DNA of 64,000 bases from HXMU1420-2 sp034670145 (GCA_034670145.1 JAXMOA010000011.1:62001-126000); one strand, 5' to 3'. Numbered from the stretch's first letter, positions 34,764 through 44,138 are shown. Program-made: numbers and translations. Notes: generated by a model not told the origin, from the sequence alone.

Positions 34764-37202
34764 TTGGCGCATGAATTTCCCAGCCACGCACGCGTCGTCA
34801 TTGTCGGCGGCGGCGTCATGGGCGTAGGCCTTGCCTATCATCTCGGCCACGAAGGGTGGGGCGAGGGCAGCGTACTGTTGGAGAAGGCAGAGTTGACGTC
34901 CGGCAGCACATGGCATGCAGCGGGTCAGATTACACATTCGACTTCCAGTTTCGGGCTGGGCAAATGCGTCGATTACAATATCGGGCTTTATTCAGGTGGA
35001 TTGGAGGCAGAGACCGGCCAGCCTGTGACATGGCATGGCTGCGGCTCGTTCCGGTTGGCCTATACTGCGGATGAAATGGACTGGCTGCGTCATACGCTGT
35101 CGGTCGGACGCTCGCTGGGTTTCAACATCGACCTGGTTGGGCCGGAGAAAGTCGCGGAGCTGCATCCCTTTTACAACCTTGATGGTGTTCTGGGCGCGCT
35201 GCACACCCCTGACGATGGCCACGTGGATCCAACAAATGTCACCATGGCGATGGCTGCGGGAGCGCGTCAAAAGGGTGTAAAGATCGTCCGTCAGTGCCGC
35301 GCCACCAACATCACGCAACGGCCCTCAGGCGAGTGGCAGGTTGAGACCGACAAAGGCACGATCGTTTGTGAACATGTGGTCAACGCAGGCGGCACCTATG
35401 CGCGGCAAATGGGGGAATGGTCCGGTCTGCAACTGCCTATGACGTCGATGACGCACCATTATTTTGTGACCGAACCTGTGCCGGAATTCGAGGCATTGGA
35501 CCGCGAACTGCCCGTCATCCGCGATGACAAAAAGGTGTCCGGCTACATTCGGATGGAACAAAAGCGCGGGCTGATCGGGATCTACGAAAAGGAGAACCCG
35601 AATTCAGTCTGGCACGATCATTGTCCGTGGGATTATGAAAACTGGCTGTTTGATGCCGATTATGACCGGGTCATGCCCTACCTTGAGGAAAGCCTGAATC
35701 GCATGCCGATCTTTGCGGAGCTTGGCATTCAACGCGAAGTACATGGGGCGATCAGCCACCCGCCGGATGGCAACCCGCTGATTGGACCTGCGCCTGGCGT
35801 GCGCAACTACTGGTGTTGCTGTGGCACGCAGATCGGCATCGGCTGGGGCCCCGGTTTGACGCGGGAACTGGCCCGATGGATGGTTCATGGCGCCGCCGAT
35901 ATTTCCATGCGCGACTATGATCCGCGTCGCTTTGGAAGTTACGCCACCAAGGACTGGCAGGTTGTGAAGGCCGAGGAAGACTATTGCCTGCGACACGAAA
36001 TCCCGTTCCCGCATTTCAACCGGCTGGCCGGGCGACCGATCAAGCCGTCTCCTTTGTATGAATTGCTAAAGGCCAAGGGCGCGGTGCACGAAGAGGTCTA
36101 TGGCTTTGAGCGCCCCCGCTGGTTTGCCCGCGATGGCGTGGCGCAGACGGATCACTATTCCTTCAACCGCAATATCGTTGACGATGTGGTCGCCGCAGAA
36201 GTCAAAGCCGTGCGTGAAAACGTTGGCATCATGGACGTTACCGCTTTTACCAAAGTTGTCGTTGAGGGGCCGGACGCCTATGCGCTGCTGGATCGTCTGA
36301 CCGCGAACCGGATGCCGCAAAAGGTGGGGTCCATCACGCTCACCCATATGCTGAACCGCGCTGGCCGGATTGAGTTGGAAACCACAATCGTGCGGATGGG
36401 CGAGGACAAGTTTTACCTTGTCTGTGCCGCGTTCTTTGAACAACGACTGCTGGATTACCTGGACCAGAACCGTATCAGTGAGGACGCCACAATCACTGCG
36501 GTGTCATCTGACTGGTGCGCATTGTCGTTGAACGGGCCAAGGGCGCGCGACGTGCTGCAGGCCTGCAGCGATGGCGATCTCAGCAACGCAGGCTTTCGCT
36601 GGCTGTCCGCGCAAGAGATCACAGTTGGGGGGCATCCTGTCTGGGCTTTCCGCATGTCCTATGCGGGTGAGCTTGGCTGGGAAATTCATATGCCAAGTGC
36701 GGCTTGCCTCGATGTCTACAACGCGCTTTGGGCTGCAGGCGAGGCCCATGGCATCGCGGACTATGGCAGCTTTGCCATGAACGTCATGCGGATGGAGAAG
36801 GGGTTCAAAGGCGCGGGCGAGCTGACCAACGAGGTGACGTTGGCGGAGGCAGATGTTCTGAGATTTGCGCGCGCTGACAAGGAATACCTTGGGCGTGACA
36901 AGACACTGAACACCGATTTGCCGTGGGTCTGCGCCTATTTGGAAATCGAGCCTGATGGAAAAGCCGACGGTCATGGCGGCGAGGCTGTGATGTTGAACGG
37001 GAGGGTTGTCGGCTCGACCGCTTCGGTGGTCTACGGGCCGACCGTCGGCAAAATTCTTGCCTTCGCCTACATCGCACCTGTTGCGGCCACGACTGACACG
37101 GCGCTTGAAGTGGTGATCCACGGCCAACCCCGCGCGGCCCGCGTTTTGGGTGAACCCGCCTATGATCCACAAAGCCTGAAACCACGATTGGACGCATCAT
37201 GA
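34764..37202 (+). CDS. Dimethylglycine/sarcosine dehydrogenase-like flavoprotein with GcvT domain
   Basis: An 812-residue protein. An N-terminal FAD-binding Rossmann motif ('VVIVGGGVMGVGLAYHLG') and 'TSGSTWHAAG' match the covalent-flavin histidine of DMGDH/SDH. The C-terminal half is an aminomethyltransferase (GcvT)-like folate domain ('LTANRMPQKVGSITLTHMLN', 'MSYAGELGWEIHM', 'MRMEKGFKGAGELTNEVTL'). It likely oxidises N-methyl groups and passes formaldehyde units to tetrahydrofolate. The only in-frame start after the upstream stop is a TTG with AAAGG nine bases before it. It begins the rightward operon, and the next gene overlaps it by 4 bp. Confidence 0.88.
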   Translation: MAHEFPSHARVVIVGGGVMGVGLAYHLGHEGWGEGSVLLEKAELTSGSTWHAAGQITHSTSSFGLGKCVDYNIGLYSGGLEAETGQPVTWHGCGSFRLAYTADEMDWLRHTLSVGRSLGFNIDLVGPEKVAELHPFYNLDGVLGALHTPDDGHVDPTNVTMAMAAGARQKGVKIVRQCRATNITQRPSGEWQVETDKGTIVCEHVVNAGGTYARQMGEWSGLQLPMTSMTHHYFVTEPVPEFEALDRELPVIRDDKKVSGYIRMEQKRGLIGIYEKENPNSVWHDHCPWDYENWLFDADYDRVMPYLEESLNRMPIFAELGIQREVHGAISHPPDGNPLIGPAPGVRNYWCCCGTQIGIGWGPGLTRELARWMVHGAADISMRDYDPRRFGSYATKDWQVVKAEEDYCLRHEIPFPHFNRLAGRPIKPSPLYELLKAKGAVHEEVYGFERPRWFARDGVAQTDHYSFNRNIVDDVVAAEVKAVRENVGIMDVTAFTKVVVEGPDAYALLDRLTANRMPQKVGSITLTHMLNRAGRIELETTIVRMGEDKFYLVCAAFFEQRLLDYLDQNRISEDATITAVSSDWCALSLNGPRARDVLQACSDGDLSNAGFRWLSAQEITVGGHPVWAFRMSYAGELGWEIHMPSAACLDVYNALWAAGEAHGIADYGSFAMNVMRMEKGFKGAGELTNEVTLAEADVLRFARADKEYLGRDKTLNTDLPWVCAYLEIEPDGKADGHGGEAVMLNGRVVGSTASVVYGPTVGKILAFAYIAPVAATTDTALEVVIHGQPRAARVLGEPAYDPQSLKPRLDAS

Positions 37203-38281
37203 CACGACCAAGGACAATGCGGGCGATGGTCACAATGGGCCATGGCGACCTGGATCAGATGGTTCTGCATGAGGATTGGCCATGCCCGGCCCCCGCGCCG
37301 GACGAAGTTCTGATCCGCGTGCGGGCATGCGGGCTGAACAACACGGATGTGAACACGCGGACGGGTTGGTATTCCAAGACGGTGACGGATGCGACGACAG
37401 GCGGTGCGTTCGAAGACGTGGGTGAAGACGACCCCACGTGGGGCGGCGCGCCGATCACCTTTCCACGTATTCAGGGGGCCGATGTCTGCGGGGAAATCGT
37501 CGCGGTCGGCGAAAATGTCGATGCCGCACGTATCGGAGAACGAGTCATCACCGACGGTTGGTTACGTGACGCTGACGATCCCGAAGACATGGACAAGACC
37601 GGATATTTCGGGTCGGAACGCGATGGCGGGTTTGCGGAGTATACAACGACGCCTTCGCGCAACGCGCTCGCCGTGCAGTCGGGTCTGAGCGATGCAGAAC
37701 TCGCAACCTTTTCGTGTTCTTACTCCACCGCCGAAGGAATGCTGACGCGGGCTCATGTGCGCGCAAACGACACGGTGCTGGTGCCCGGTGCTTCGGGTGG
37801 TGTTGGTGGCGCGCTTGTCCAACTGGCCAAACGTCGTGGCGCGCGCGTCATCGCGTTGGCGTCTGAAGCCAAGCACAAAGACGTTGCCGGACTGGGCGCT
37901 GACGTGATCCTGGCACGCGCTCCTGAACGGCTTCGCACCGCTTTGGGCGACGAGAAGATCACGGTCGTGGCAGATGTGGTCGGGGGGCCGTATTGGTCAA
38001 CGCTGATCAATGTTTTGGAACGCGGTGGCCGTTACACATGTTCAGGCGCGATCGCCGGGCCGATTGTCGAGCTTGACCTGCGCACGTTCTACCTGCGCGA
38101 TCTGACCTTCACAGGCTCTACCGTGATCACGCCAGAGGTTATGCCAAACCTGATCCGCTACATCGAGAATGGCGACATCAAGCCTGCTTTGGCCGCGACC
38201 TACCGCCTCGATCAATTGCGCGAAGCCCAGGCCGCCTTCATAGCAAAGAAACACACCGGCAACATTGTTGTGACACCATGA
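37199..38281 (+). CDS. Zinc-independent medium-chain alcohol dehydrogenase/quinone oxidoreductase-like
   Basis: A 360-residue MDR-superfamily protein with a GroES-like N-terminal domain and an NAD(P) site ('VLVPGASGGVGGALVQLAKRRGARVIAL'). The catalytic-zinc cysteine position reads 'CGLNNTDVNTR', as in quinone-oxidoreductase-type members, so a catalytic zinc is unlikely. An insertion rich in Asp/Glu lies near residues 65-80. It overlaps both neighbours by 4 bp (ATGA). It is presumably a redox step in the same pathway. Confidence 0.8.
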   Translation: MTRPRTMRAMVTMGHGDLDQMVLHEDWPCPAPAPDEVLIRVRACGLNNTDVNTRTGWYSKTVTDATTGGAFEDVGEDDPTWGGAPITFPRIQGADVCGEIVAVGENVDAARIGERVITDGWLRDADDPEDMDKTGYFGSERDGGFAEYTTTPSRNALAVQSGLSDAELATFSCSYSTAEGMLTRAHVRANDTVLVPGASGGVGGALVQLAKRRGARVIALASEAKHKDVAGLGADVILARAPERLRTALGDEKITVVADVVGGPYWSTLINVLERGGRYTCSGAIAGPIVELDLRTFYLRDLTFTGSTVITPEVMPNLIRYIENGDIKPALAATYRLDQLREAQAAFIAKKHTGNIVVTP

Positions 38282-39384
38282 AGATTACGCGCATCCGCAT
38301 CTTCAAGGCTGATTTGCCCTACGTCGGGGGCACCTACGTTTGGGGGGTCGGGAATGCGATTGCTACTGCAAAAGCCAGCGTTGTCGTCCTGGATACCGAT
38401 GCTGGGTTACAGGGATGTGGAGAGTTCACACCCTGTGGCGAGAACTATATGGTTGCGCATTCCGAAGGTGTTGAGGCCTTTGCACGCCTCGTGGCGCAAA
38501 GGTTGATTGGCGAAGACCCGCGACAGGTCGCGCGGATCGAACACCTGATGGATCACGCCGTGCAAGGGCACGGCTATGCCAAAGCGCCCTTTGATGCCGC
38601 GTGCTGGGACATTCTGGGACAAGCGTGCGACCAGCCGGTTTGGATGTTGCTTGGGGGCAAGCTGACCCACGGCGCGCCGATGTATCGGGTCGCGCCGCAG
38701 AAAACCACGGACGAGACCCTCGCTGAGATGCGGCGCTACCGGGCGGAGGGCTATCGGCAGTTTCAGATCAAGGTCGGCGGCGACTGGGCGGCTGATATCG
38801 ATCGGATAGTAGCTGGCGTCGCTCTTTTGGAGGCGGGTGAGAAAGCAATGGCGGACGCCAACCAAGGGTGGCGCGTGGACGACGCGATCCGGGTTGCGAG
38901 GGCTACGGCTGATCTTGATTACATTCTAGAGCAGCCTTGCAAGACCTACGAAGAATGCCAGCAGGTGCGTCGCGTGGCGCAGCAACCGATGAAGCTGGAT
39001 GAATGTGTGACGGGCATGGGCGCCGCGCAACGGATCGTGGCAGACCGCGGTGCAGAGATATGCTGCTTGAAAATCTCAAATCTTGGCGGCTTGTCGAAGG
39101 CTCGTCGCGTCCGCGACTTTTTGGTCGACAACCGAATTCCAGTGGTCGCCGAAGACACTTGGGGTTGTGAAATCGCAAGCACCACGTTGGCTCATTTCGC
39201 GGCGTCAACGCCCTCTGAGTTCCTGCAAAACACCACGGATCTTATGAACTATAACACGCGCTCCACTGGGGTTGGTGGCGCTTGGGCGGAGGCGGGCAAG
39301 CTTTATGCGCCCAACGCGCCGGGGCTTGGCGTGGTACCTGATTTTGACAGTCTTGGCGCAGCGGTTGCGGAGTATTCGGCATGA
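38278..39384 (+). CDS. Enolase-superfamily (mandelate racemase/MLE) enzyme 1
   Basis: A 368-residue MLE-subgroup protein. The capping domain is followed by a barrel with a catalytic lysine in 'FQIKVGG', metal ligands D ('MADANQGW'), E ('YILEQPC') and D ('MKLDEC'), and the opposing lysine in 'CLKISNLGG'. Two lysines on opposite faces fit 1,1-proton transfer, as in hydroxyproline-betaine epimerase (HpbD) or cis-3-hydroxyproline dehydratase. It is the first of three tandem paralogues joined by 4-bp overlaps. The exact substrate is unknown. Confidence 0.85.
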   Translation: MKITRIRIFKADLPYVGGTYVWGVGNAIATAKASVVVLDTDAGLQGCGEFTPCGENYMVAHSEGVEAFARLVAQRLIGEDPRQVARIEHLMDHAVQGHGYAKAPFDAACWDILGQACDQPVWMLLGGKLTHGAPMYRVAPQKTTDETLAEMRRYRAEGYRQFQIKVGGDWAADIDRIVAGVALLEAGEKAMADANQGWRVDDAIRVARATADLDYILEQPCKTYEECQQVRRVAQQPMKLDECVTGMGAAQRIVADRGAEICCLKISNLGGLSKARRVRDFLVDNRIPVVAEDTWGCEIASTTLAHFAASTPSEFLQNTTDLMNYNTRSTGVGGAWAEAGKLYAPNAPGLGVVPDFDSLGAAVAEYSA

Positions 39385-40487
39385 AGATCACACGTATTTC
39401 TGTTTTGCAGGTCGATTTGCCGCTGGAGCATCCCTATTGGCTGTCTGGCGGTCGATTGAAGTTCGAAATGTTGGATGCAACGCTCGTCAAGGTCGAAACC
39501 GATGCGGGGTTGGTCGGTTGGGGGGAAGGCACACCATGGGGGCACACCTATGTCCCCGCCCATGGGCCGGGCATTCGTGCAGGCATTGAGACGATGGCAC
39601 CTTTCATCCTGGGGCTTGATCCACGCAAGGTCTTGGAGGTGGAACGCGCCATGGATCTTGCGCTGCCCGGCCATCTTTACGCCAAAAGCCCCATCGACAT
39701 GGCCTGTTGGGATATCGCGGGCCAAGCTGCTGGCCTGCCCATCGCCGACCTCATGGGCGGTGGATCGCGTACCCCGCGCGCCATTGCCTCGTCCGTTGGC
39801 GCGAAGACGGTGGAGGAAACCCGCGCCGTGATCGACCGGTACCGGCAGCGGGGGTATGTCGCCCATTCCGTCAAGATTGGTGGCGATGTGGTGCGTGACA
39901 TTGCCCGCATTCGCGATGTCGAGGATATTCGCCGCGACGGTGAAATTGTGCTCTACGATGTGAACCGAGGGTGGACGCGCCAACAGGCCCTGCGGGTCAT
40001 GTCGGCGACCGAAGACCTGAACGTGATGTTCGAGCAGCCTTGCGAGACGCTGGATGACATTGCGGCGATTGCGGGCAAACATGCCGCCCCCGTTTCGGTC
40101 GATGAAACATTGGTGACGTTGCAGGACGCGACCCGCATTGCCCGCGACGGGCTGGCCGAGGTTTTCGGTATCAAGCTGAACCGTGTCGGCGGACTGACCA
40201 AAGCCGCGCGGATGCGTGATGTTGCTCTGGCCCATGGGATCGACATGTTCGTCATGGCAACGGGCGGGTCTGTGTTGGCCGACACTGAGGCGTTGCATTT
40301 GGCCGCAACCATACCGGACGCCAATTGTCACGCGGTCTGGGCCTGTCAGGATATGCTGACCGTCGATATCGCTGGTGGCCGTGGCCCGCGCAATGTTGAT
40401 GGCCACCTGCACTTGCCCGAAACGCCAGGCCTTGGGGTGCATCCGGACGAGGATACGCTGGGTGATCCCGTGGCCGTTTACGCATGA
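39381..40487 (+). CDS. Enolase-superfamily (mandelate racemase/MLE) enzyme 2
   Basis: A 368-residue paralogue of its neighbours. The barrel shows 'HSVKIGG' (catalytic Lys), metal ligands in 'LYDVNRGW', 'MFEQPC' and 'SVDETL', and the second Lys in 'GIKLNRVGG'. The loop after the sixth strand and the capping 20s loop ('WLSGGRLKF') differ from enzyme 1, which implies a different substrate or product. It overlaps both neighbours by 4 bp. It could be an epimerase or dehydratase acting on a different stereoisomer. Confidence 0.85.
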   Translation: MKITRISVLQVDLPLEHPYWLSGGRLKFEMLDATLVKVETDAGLVGWGEGTPWGHTYVPAHGPGIRAGIETMAPFILGLDPRKVLEVERAMDLALPGHLYAKSPIDMACWDIAGQAAGLPIADLMGGGSRTPRAIASSVGAKTVEETRAVIDRYRQRGYVAHSVKIGGDVVRDIARIRDVEDIRRDGEIVLYDVNRGWTRQQALRVMSATEDLNVMFEQPCETLDDIAAIAGKHAAPVSVDETLVTLQDATRIARDGLAEVFGIKLNRVGGLTKAARMRDVALAHGIDMFVMATGGSVLADTEALHLAATIPDANCHAVWACQDMLTVDIAGGRGPRNVDGHLHLPETPGLGVHPDEDTLGDPVAVYA

Positions 40488-41587
40488 AGGTCACGGGCAT
40501 CTCTCTTTGGTCCGTCGATCTGACCAGCCACGAGACCTACTACATGGCCGAAGGCAAGACCTGTGACACGGTCAAGACCCACGTGCTGTGTCTGGACACG
40601 GACATGGGTTTGAAAGGCTGGGGCGAGGTTTGTCCGATCCCACATTACTTGCCAGCCTTTGCCGATGGTGTGCCGAGTGCGGTTGCTGAAATGGCACCGG
40701 AAATCCTTGGCGTTTCCCCGTTTGGTGTCGATGCGCCGATGCGCAAGCTGGATGGGTTTCTGCAAGGTCATCTGCACGCAAAATCTATCGTGGATATGGC
40801 GCTGTGGGACTTGTTCGGCCAAGCAACCGGACAGCCGCTTTATGCGCTTCTTGGCGGGCGGACACGGGCTGACATGCCGCTGTATCATTCGATCACCTGC
40901 GTGGCACCTGATGACATGGCGCGTATCGCCCGCGAGGCCTATGCAACGGGTATCCGCCAATTTCAGGCCAAGCTGGGAGCAGACGCAGACTGGCAGGCTG
41001 ATGCGGAACGCCTGGCCAAAGTGCGTGAGGCTGTTGGCGATGGTCCACTGGTCTATGGCGACTGGAATTGCGGCGCGACCAAGCTGCATGCCACACGCAC
41101 GGGCCGTGCGGTTGCGCATCTTGATGTCATGTTGGAACAACCGTGCAAAACCCTTGAGGATTGCGCAGCCGTTCGCCAAGCCACTGGTTTGCCTATGAAG
41201 ATCGACGAGGGCGCACATGACCTTGGCTCGTTGATGTTGGCTCATAAGCTGGGTGTTTTGGATGCGGTCGCGCTGAAGTTGTCGAAGTTTGGCGGGCTTT
41301 CGGCCATGCGCCGCGCACGTGACCTGACGGTCCACTTGGGAGCGGAGATTTGCGCCGAATGCACGTGGGGGTCCGACATTGTGACCGCCGCTTCGTTACA
41401 CTTTGCGGCCTCGACCCCGCAGGGCGCATTGCTGAACACCTGTGATCTGTCCTCTTACGTCAGCCCGCGTCTGGCACCGGATTGCCCGACACGCAAAGAT
41501 GGCCGCATCGCGCCGCCCGAAGGTCCGGGGCTTGGGGTCACACCCGATATGGACACCCTTGGAACCCCCATGCTTGAACTGGCCTGA
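40484..41587 (+). CDS. Enolase-superfamily (mandelate racemase/MLE) enzyme 3
   Basis: A 367-residue third paralogue. The barrel lysine is in 'FQAKLGA', metal ligands are in 'YGDWNCG', 'MLEQPC' and 'KIDEGA', and the opposing lysine is in 'ALKLSKFGG'. The 20s loop 'ETYYMAEGKTCDT' again differs. It starts in a 4-bp overlap with enzyme 2 and ends 2 bp before the aminotransferase gene. Divergence among the three copies is high, so this is not a recent duplication. Confidence 0.85.
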   Translation: MKVTGISLWSVDLTSHETYYMAEGKTCDTVKTHVLCLDTDMGLKGWGEVCPIPHYLPAFADGVPSAVAEMAPEILGVSPFGVDAPMRKLDGFLQGHLHAKSIVDMALWDLFGQATGQPLYALLGGRTRADMPLYHSITCVAPDDMARIAREAYATGIRQFQAKLGADADWQADAERLAKVREAVGDGPLVYGDWNCGATKLHATRTGRAVAHLDVMLEQPCKTLEDCAAVRQATGLPMKIDEGAHDLGSLMLAHKLGVLDAVALKLSKFGGLSAMRRARDLTVHLGAEICAECTWGSDIVTAASLHFAASTPQGALLNTCDLSSYVSPRLAPDCPTRKDGRIAPPEGPGLGVTPDMDTLGTPMLELA

Positions 41588-41589
41588 CC

Positions 41590-42867
41590 ATGCACAAACT
41601 GACCTCACAATCTGATTGGATCTCCCGCGCCCGCGCTGTTTTGCCTGCGGGCGGCTTTGGCAATTTCGACCCCGGTATCGTGATTGCCCGCGGCGAGGGC
41701 AGCCACGTCTGGGACGAGGATGGCAACGCATACATCGATTATCTGATCGGCTCCGGGCCAATGCTGCTCGGCCACGGCCACCCTGAGGTCATGGAAGCCG
41801 TCTTGGAACAACTGCCCAAGGGCATGACCTTTTTCGCCAATAACGCCAAAGGCATCGAGCTGGCAGAGGCGATCGTCGATGCGGTTCCGTGTTGTGAACA
41901 GCTGCGCTTTGTCGCGTCGGGTGGCGAGGCTGATATGTACGCCATCCGTCTTGCGCGCGCCTATACTGGCAAGGACAAAATCCTGAAGTTCGAAGGCGGC
42001 TACCACGGTATGAGCGCCGAGGCTCAGATGAGCCTTGCCCCTGACACGCGCGTGAATTTTCCCCAAGCGGTGCCTGACAGTGCGGGTATCCCGCAGGGCG
42101 TTGCCGATCAGATGTTGATTGCGCCCTATAACGACCTGGCTGCTGTTGAGGCCTTGCTGAGCGAACACGACGACATCGCGGGGATCATTGCGGAACCTCT
42201 GCAACGGATCATTCCTGCCGCGCCGGGGTATCTGCAAGGCCTGCGCGATTTGTGTGACAGATACGGTGTCTTGCTGATCTTTGATGAAATCGTCACGGGG
42301 TTCAGGCTGGCCTATGGTGGCGCACAGGAACGTTATGGTGTGACACCAGACATCTGCACGTTGGGCAAGATCATCGGGGGGGGATTCCCGCTCGCCGCGC
42401 TTGGGGCCAGTGCCGAGATTATGCAGCATTTCGACAAGTCTATCGTGGGCGGTGACCGGTGGCTCATGCAACTTGGCACGCTATCAGGCAATCCGATTGC
42501 CGCGGCGGCCGGCCTGAAGACGATGGAGGTTTTGAAGCGTGAAGGCAGTTACGACCGTCTTCGCAAAATTGGTCGCACATTGCAGGATATGCAAAGCAGC
42601 ACACTCAAGGCCGCTGGTATTCCCCACCAGATCTGTGGGGACGAGACCTTGTTCGATATCTTTTTCACGACGACCCCCTGTCGTGACTACCGCTCTGCGA
42701 GACATGATGATCCCACAGTGAACGCAACCTACAATAAGGCGCTGCGCCAGCACGGAGTATTCAAGTCGCCAGGCAAGCTCTATCCGTCACTGGCAATCGC
42801 CCGGGATGATCTTGAACAGACGAAAGCCGCTTTCGAACATGCAGCGCGATCCATTTCCATGAGCTGA
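41590..42867 (+). CDS. Class III aminotransferase / glutamate-1-semialdehyde aminomutase-like
   Basis: A 425-residue PLP enzyme with 'YIDYLIGSGPMLLGHGHP', 'GGYHGMSAEAQMSL', 'LLIFDEIVTGFRLAYGGAQ' (PLP-binding Asp) and Schiff-base lysine in 'TLGKIIGGGFPLAALG'. It resembles HemL, but as part of a catabolic operon it more likely acts as an omega- or beta-aminotransferase or aminomutase on a pathway intermediate. It is the last gene of the rightward operon, 2 bp after the third enolase-family gene. Confidence 0.85.
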   Translation: MHKLTSQSDWISRARAVLPAGGFGNFDPGIVIARGEGSHVWDEDGNAYIDYLIGSGPMLLGHGHPEVMEAVLEQLPKGMTFFANNAKGIELAEAIVDAVPCCEQLRFVASGGEADMYAIRLARAYTGKDKILKFEGGYHGMSAEAQMSLAPDTRVNFPQAVPDSAGIPQGVADQMLIAPYNDLAAVEALLSEHDDIAGIIAEPLQRIIPAAPGYLQGLRDLCDRYGVLLIFDEIVTGFRLAYGGAQERYGVTPDICTLGKIIGGGFPLAALGASAEIMQHFDKSIVGGDRWLMQLGTLSGNPIAAAAGLKTMEVLKREGSYDRLRKIGRTLQDMQSSTLKAAGIPHQICGDETLFDIFFTTTPCRDYRSARHDDPTVNATYNKALRQHGVFKSPGKLYPSLAIARDDLEQTKAAFEHAARSISMS

Positions 42868-43005
42868 GAGACATTTCTTTCTGGTTTTCAAGGCGTTTGC
42901 GGGGTCGCATAGGTTTGCCGATGATAGGGTGCCGAGAAATTTTCAGCTAAAATCAAATCTCTGACATTGGCGCACGGCGCAGCATTGGTCGCCGTGGGCG
43001 TCAGG

Positions 43006-43941
43006 TCAGCCTTCCTCGGACCGATCTGTTGCCGGGGCCGGAGTTGGGGTGAGCGCGGTCAGGCGGGCGTAGGTTGCATCATCCATCTGATAGTCAATTG
43101 CGTCGAGGGACAGTTTCAGCTGGCTGGATTTGCTGGCGCTGAGAATGGGAGCTGTAATATTCGGATTGTGGGCAACCCAGGCCACCGCCAGAGTAATGGC
43201 AGACGTGCCGATTTCGTTGGCGACGTCAGAAAGAGCATTTGCGGCGGCGTGCATCCAGCTTTGGCCATAGCGTGCCTTGTACATTTGGTCATGCGTCAGT
43301 CGCCCTTCATCGCCGGATCTGTATTTGCCCGTCAGAAGACCACCACCAAGCGGAGAATATGGTACAACGGCGATATGTTCTGAAGCGCACATTGGCAAAA
43401 TTTCAACTTCGACCTGGCGTTTGACCAGACTGTACATGGGTTGCAGCATTTCGATCTTGAGGCCCAAGGATGCCGCGACCCGGTCCGCTTTCATCACCTG
43501 CCAGGCCGCGTAATTGGAGACACCGATATGGCGAACGCGCCCTGCGTCCACCATTTTGGCCAACGCCTCATATGTCGCTTCAAGCGGCACCTCATCCGAC
43601 CAGCGATGCATATACAGCATGTCAACGCTGTCCATATTCAAGCGGGTCAGGCTTTCTTCGAAATCCTTTGTGATCGCTTCCGGGCGGCAATCGCCGGTCG
43701 ACGCGCATTTCGTGGCGATGAACAGGTCGTCGCGATCTGTGGCCGCGAATTCGCCCAGCAAGGTTTCGGAGGCACCGCCCGTATACCCATGGGCGGTATC
43801 AAAGAAATTGATGCCCGCCGCCCGAGACGCATCAAACATGGCGCGGCTGTCCATGGCGTCAGCCTTGCCTCCCCACTGCATTGTGCCAAAGCAGAATTTG
43901 GAAATAGGGGTTCCGGCGGGGGTTTTGAGATCAGGTTTCAT
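43006..43941 (-). CDS. Aldo/keto reductase
   Basis: A 311-residue NADPH-dependent AKR with the catalytic tetrad region visible: 'FFDTAHGYTGG' (Asp, Tyr), 'FIATKCA' (Lys) and 'DMLYMHRW' (His). The C-terminal cofactor segment is 'APILSASKSSQLKLSLDA'. It converges with the aminotransferase gene across about 140 bp and may be the last gene of the island cargo. The substrate is unknown. Confidence 0.85.
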   Translation of the reverse strand: MKPDLKTPAGTPISKFCFGTMQWGGKADAMDSRAMFDASRAAGINFFDTAHGYTGGASETLLGEFAATDRDDLFIATKCASTGDCRPEAITKDFEESLTRLNMDSVDMLYMHRWSDEVPLEATYEALAKMVDAGRVRHIGVSNYAAWQVMKADRVAASLGLKIEMLQPMYSLVKRQVEVEILPMCASEHIAVVPYSPLGGGLLTGKYRSGDEGRLTHDQMYKARYGQSWMHAAANALSDVANEIGTSAITLAVAWVAHNPNITAPILSASKSSQLKLSLDAIDYQMDDATYARLTALTPTPAPATDRSEEG

Positions 43942-44138
43942 GCCGCAACATTGGCATGATCTGTCTGAAGAAAACAGTTATTCTGAAAGGCTGACGGGTT
44001 GGATGCGTTGTCGCGGCTCTGTTGATGGCGTGGATGTTCCCTCCTGACGGTATCGGCATGTGCCATTGTGGTGAATGTTAAGGTCATCACAAAAGCAAGG
44101 AGCACGCACGCCATGAGCAGCGCCCGATTTGGATGCAA
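43938..44138 (-). CDS. Possible small exported protein
   Basis: A 66-codon frame from a TTG at 44138 (or 58 codons from the ATG at 44114) begins with a signal-peptide-like segment ('RALLMACVLLAFVMTLTFTTMAHA') followed by a polar tail. Its stop overlaps the aldo/keto reductase ATG as ATGA. No ribosome-binding site or homologue is recognised. The stretch 43942-44261 otherwise holds no gene, so this is a tentative call. Confidence 0.3.
   Translation of the reverse strand: MHPNRALLMACVLLAFVMTLTFTTMAHADTVRREHPRHQQSRDNASNPSAFQNNCFLQTDHANVAA

Noticed and set aside
41590..42867. Annotation as HemL for tetrapyrrole biosynthesis
   Set aside because: The enzyme is the last gene of a catabolic operon. 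The HemL/omega-aminotransferase fold alone does not prove glutamate-1-semialdehyde activity.
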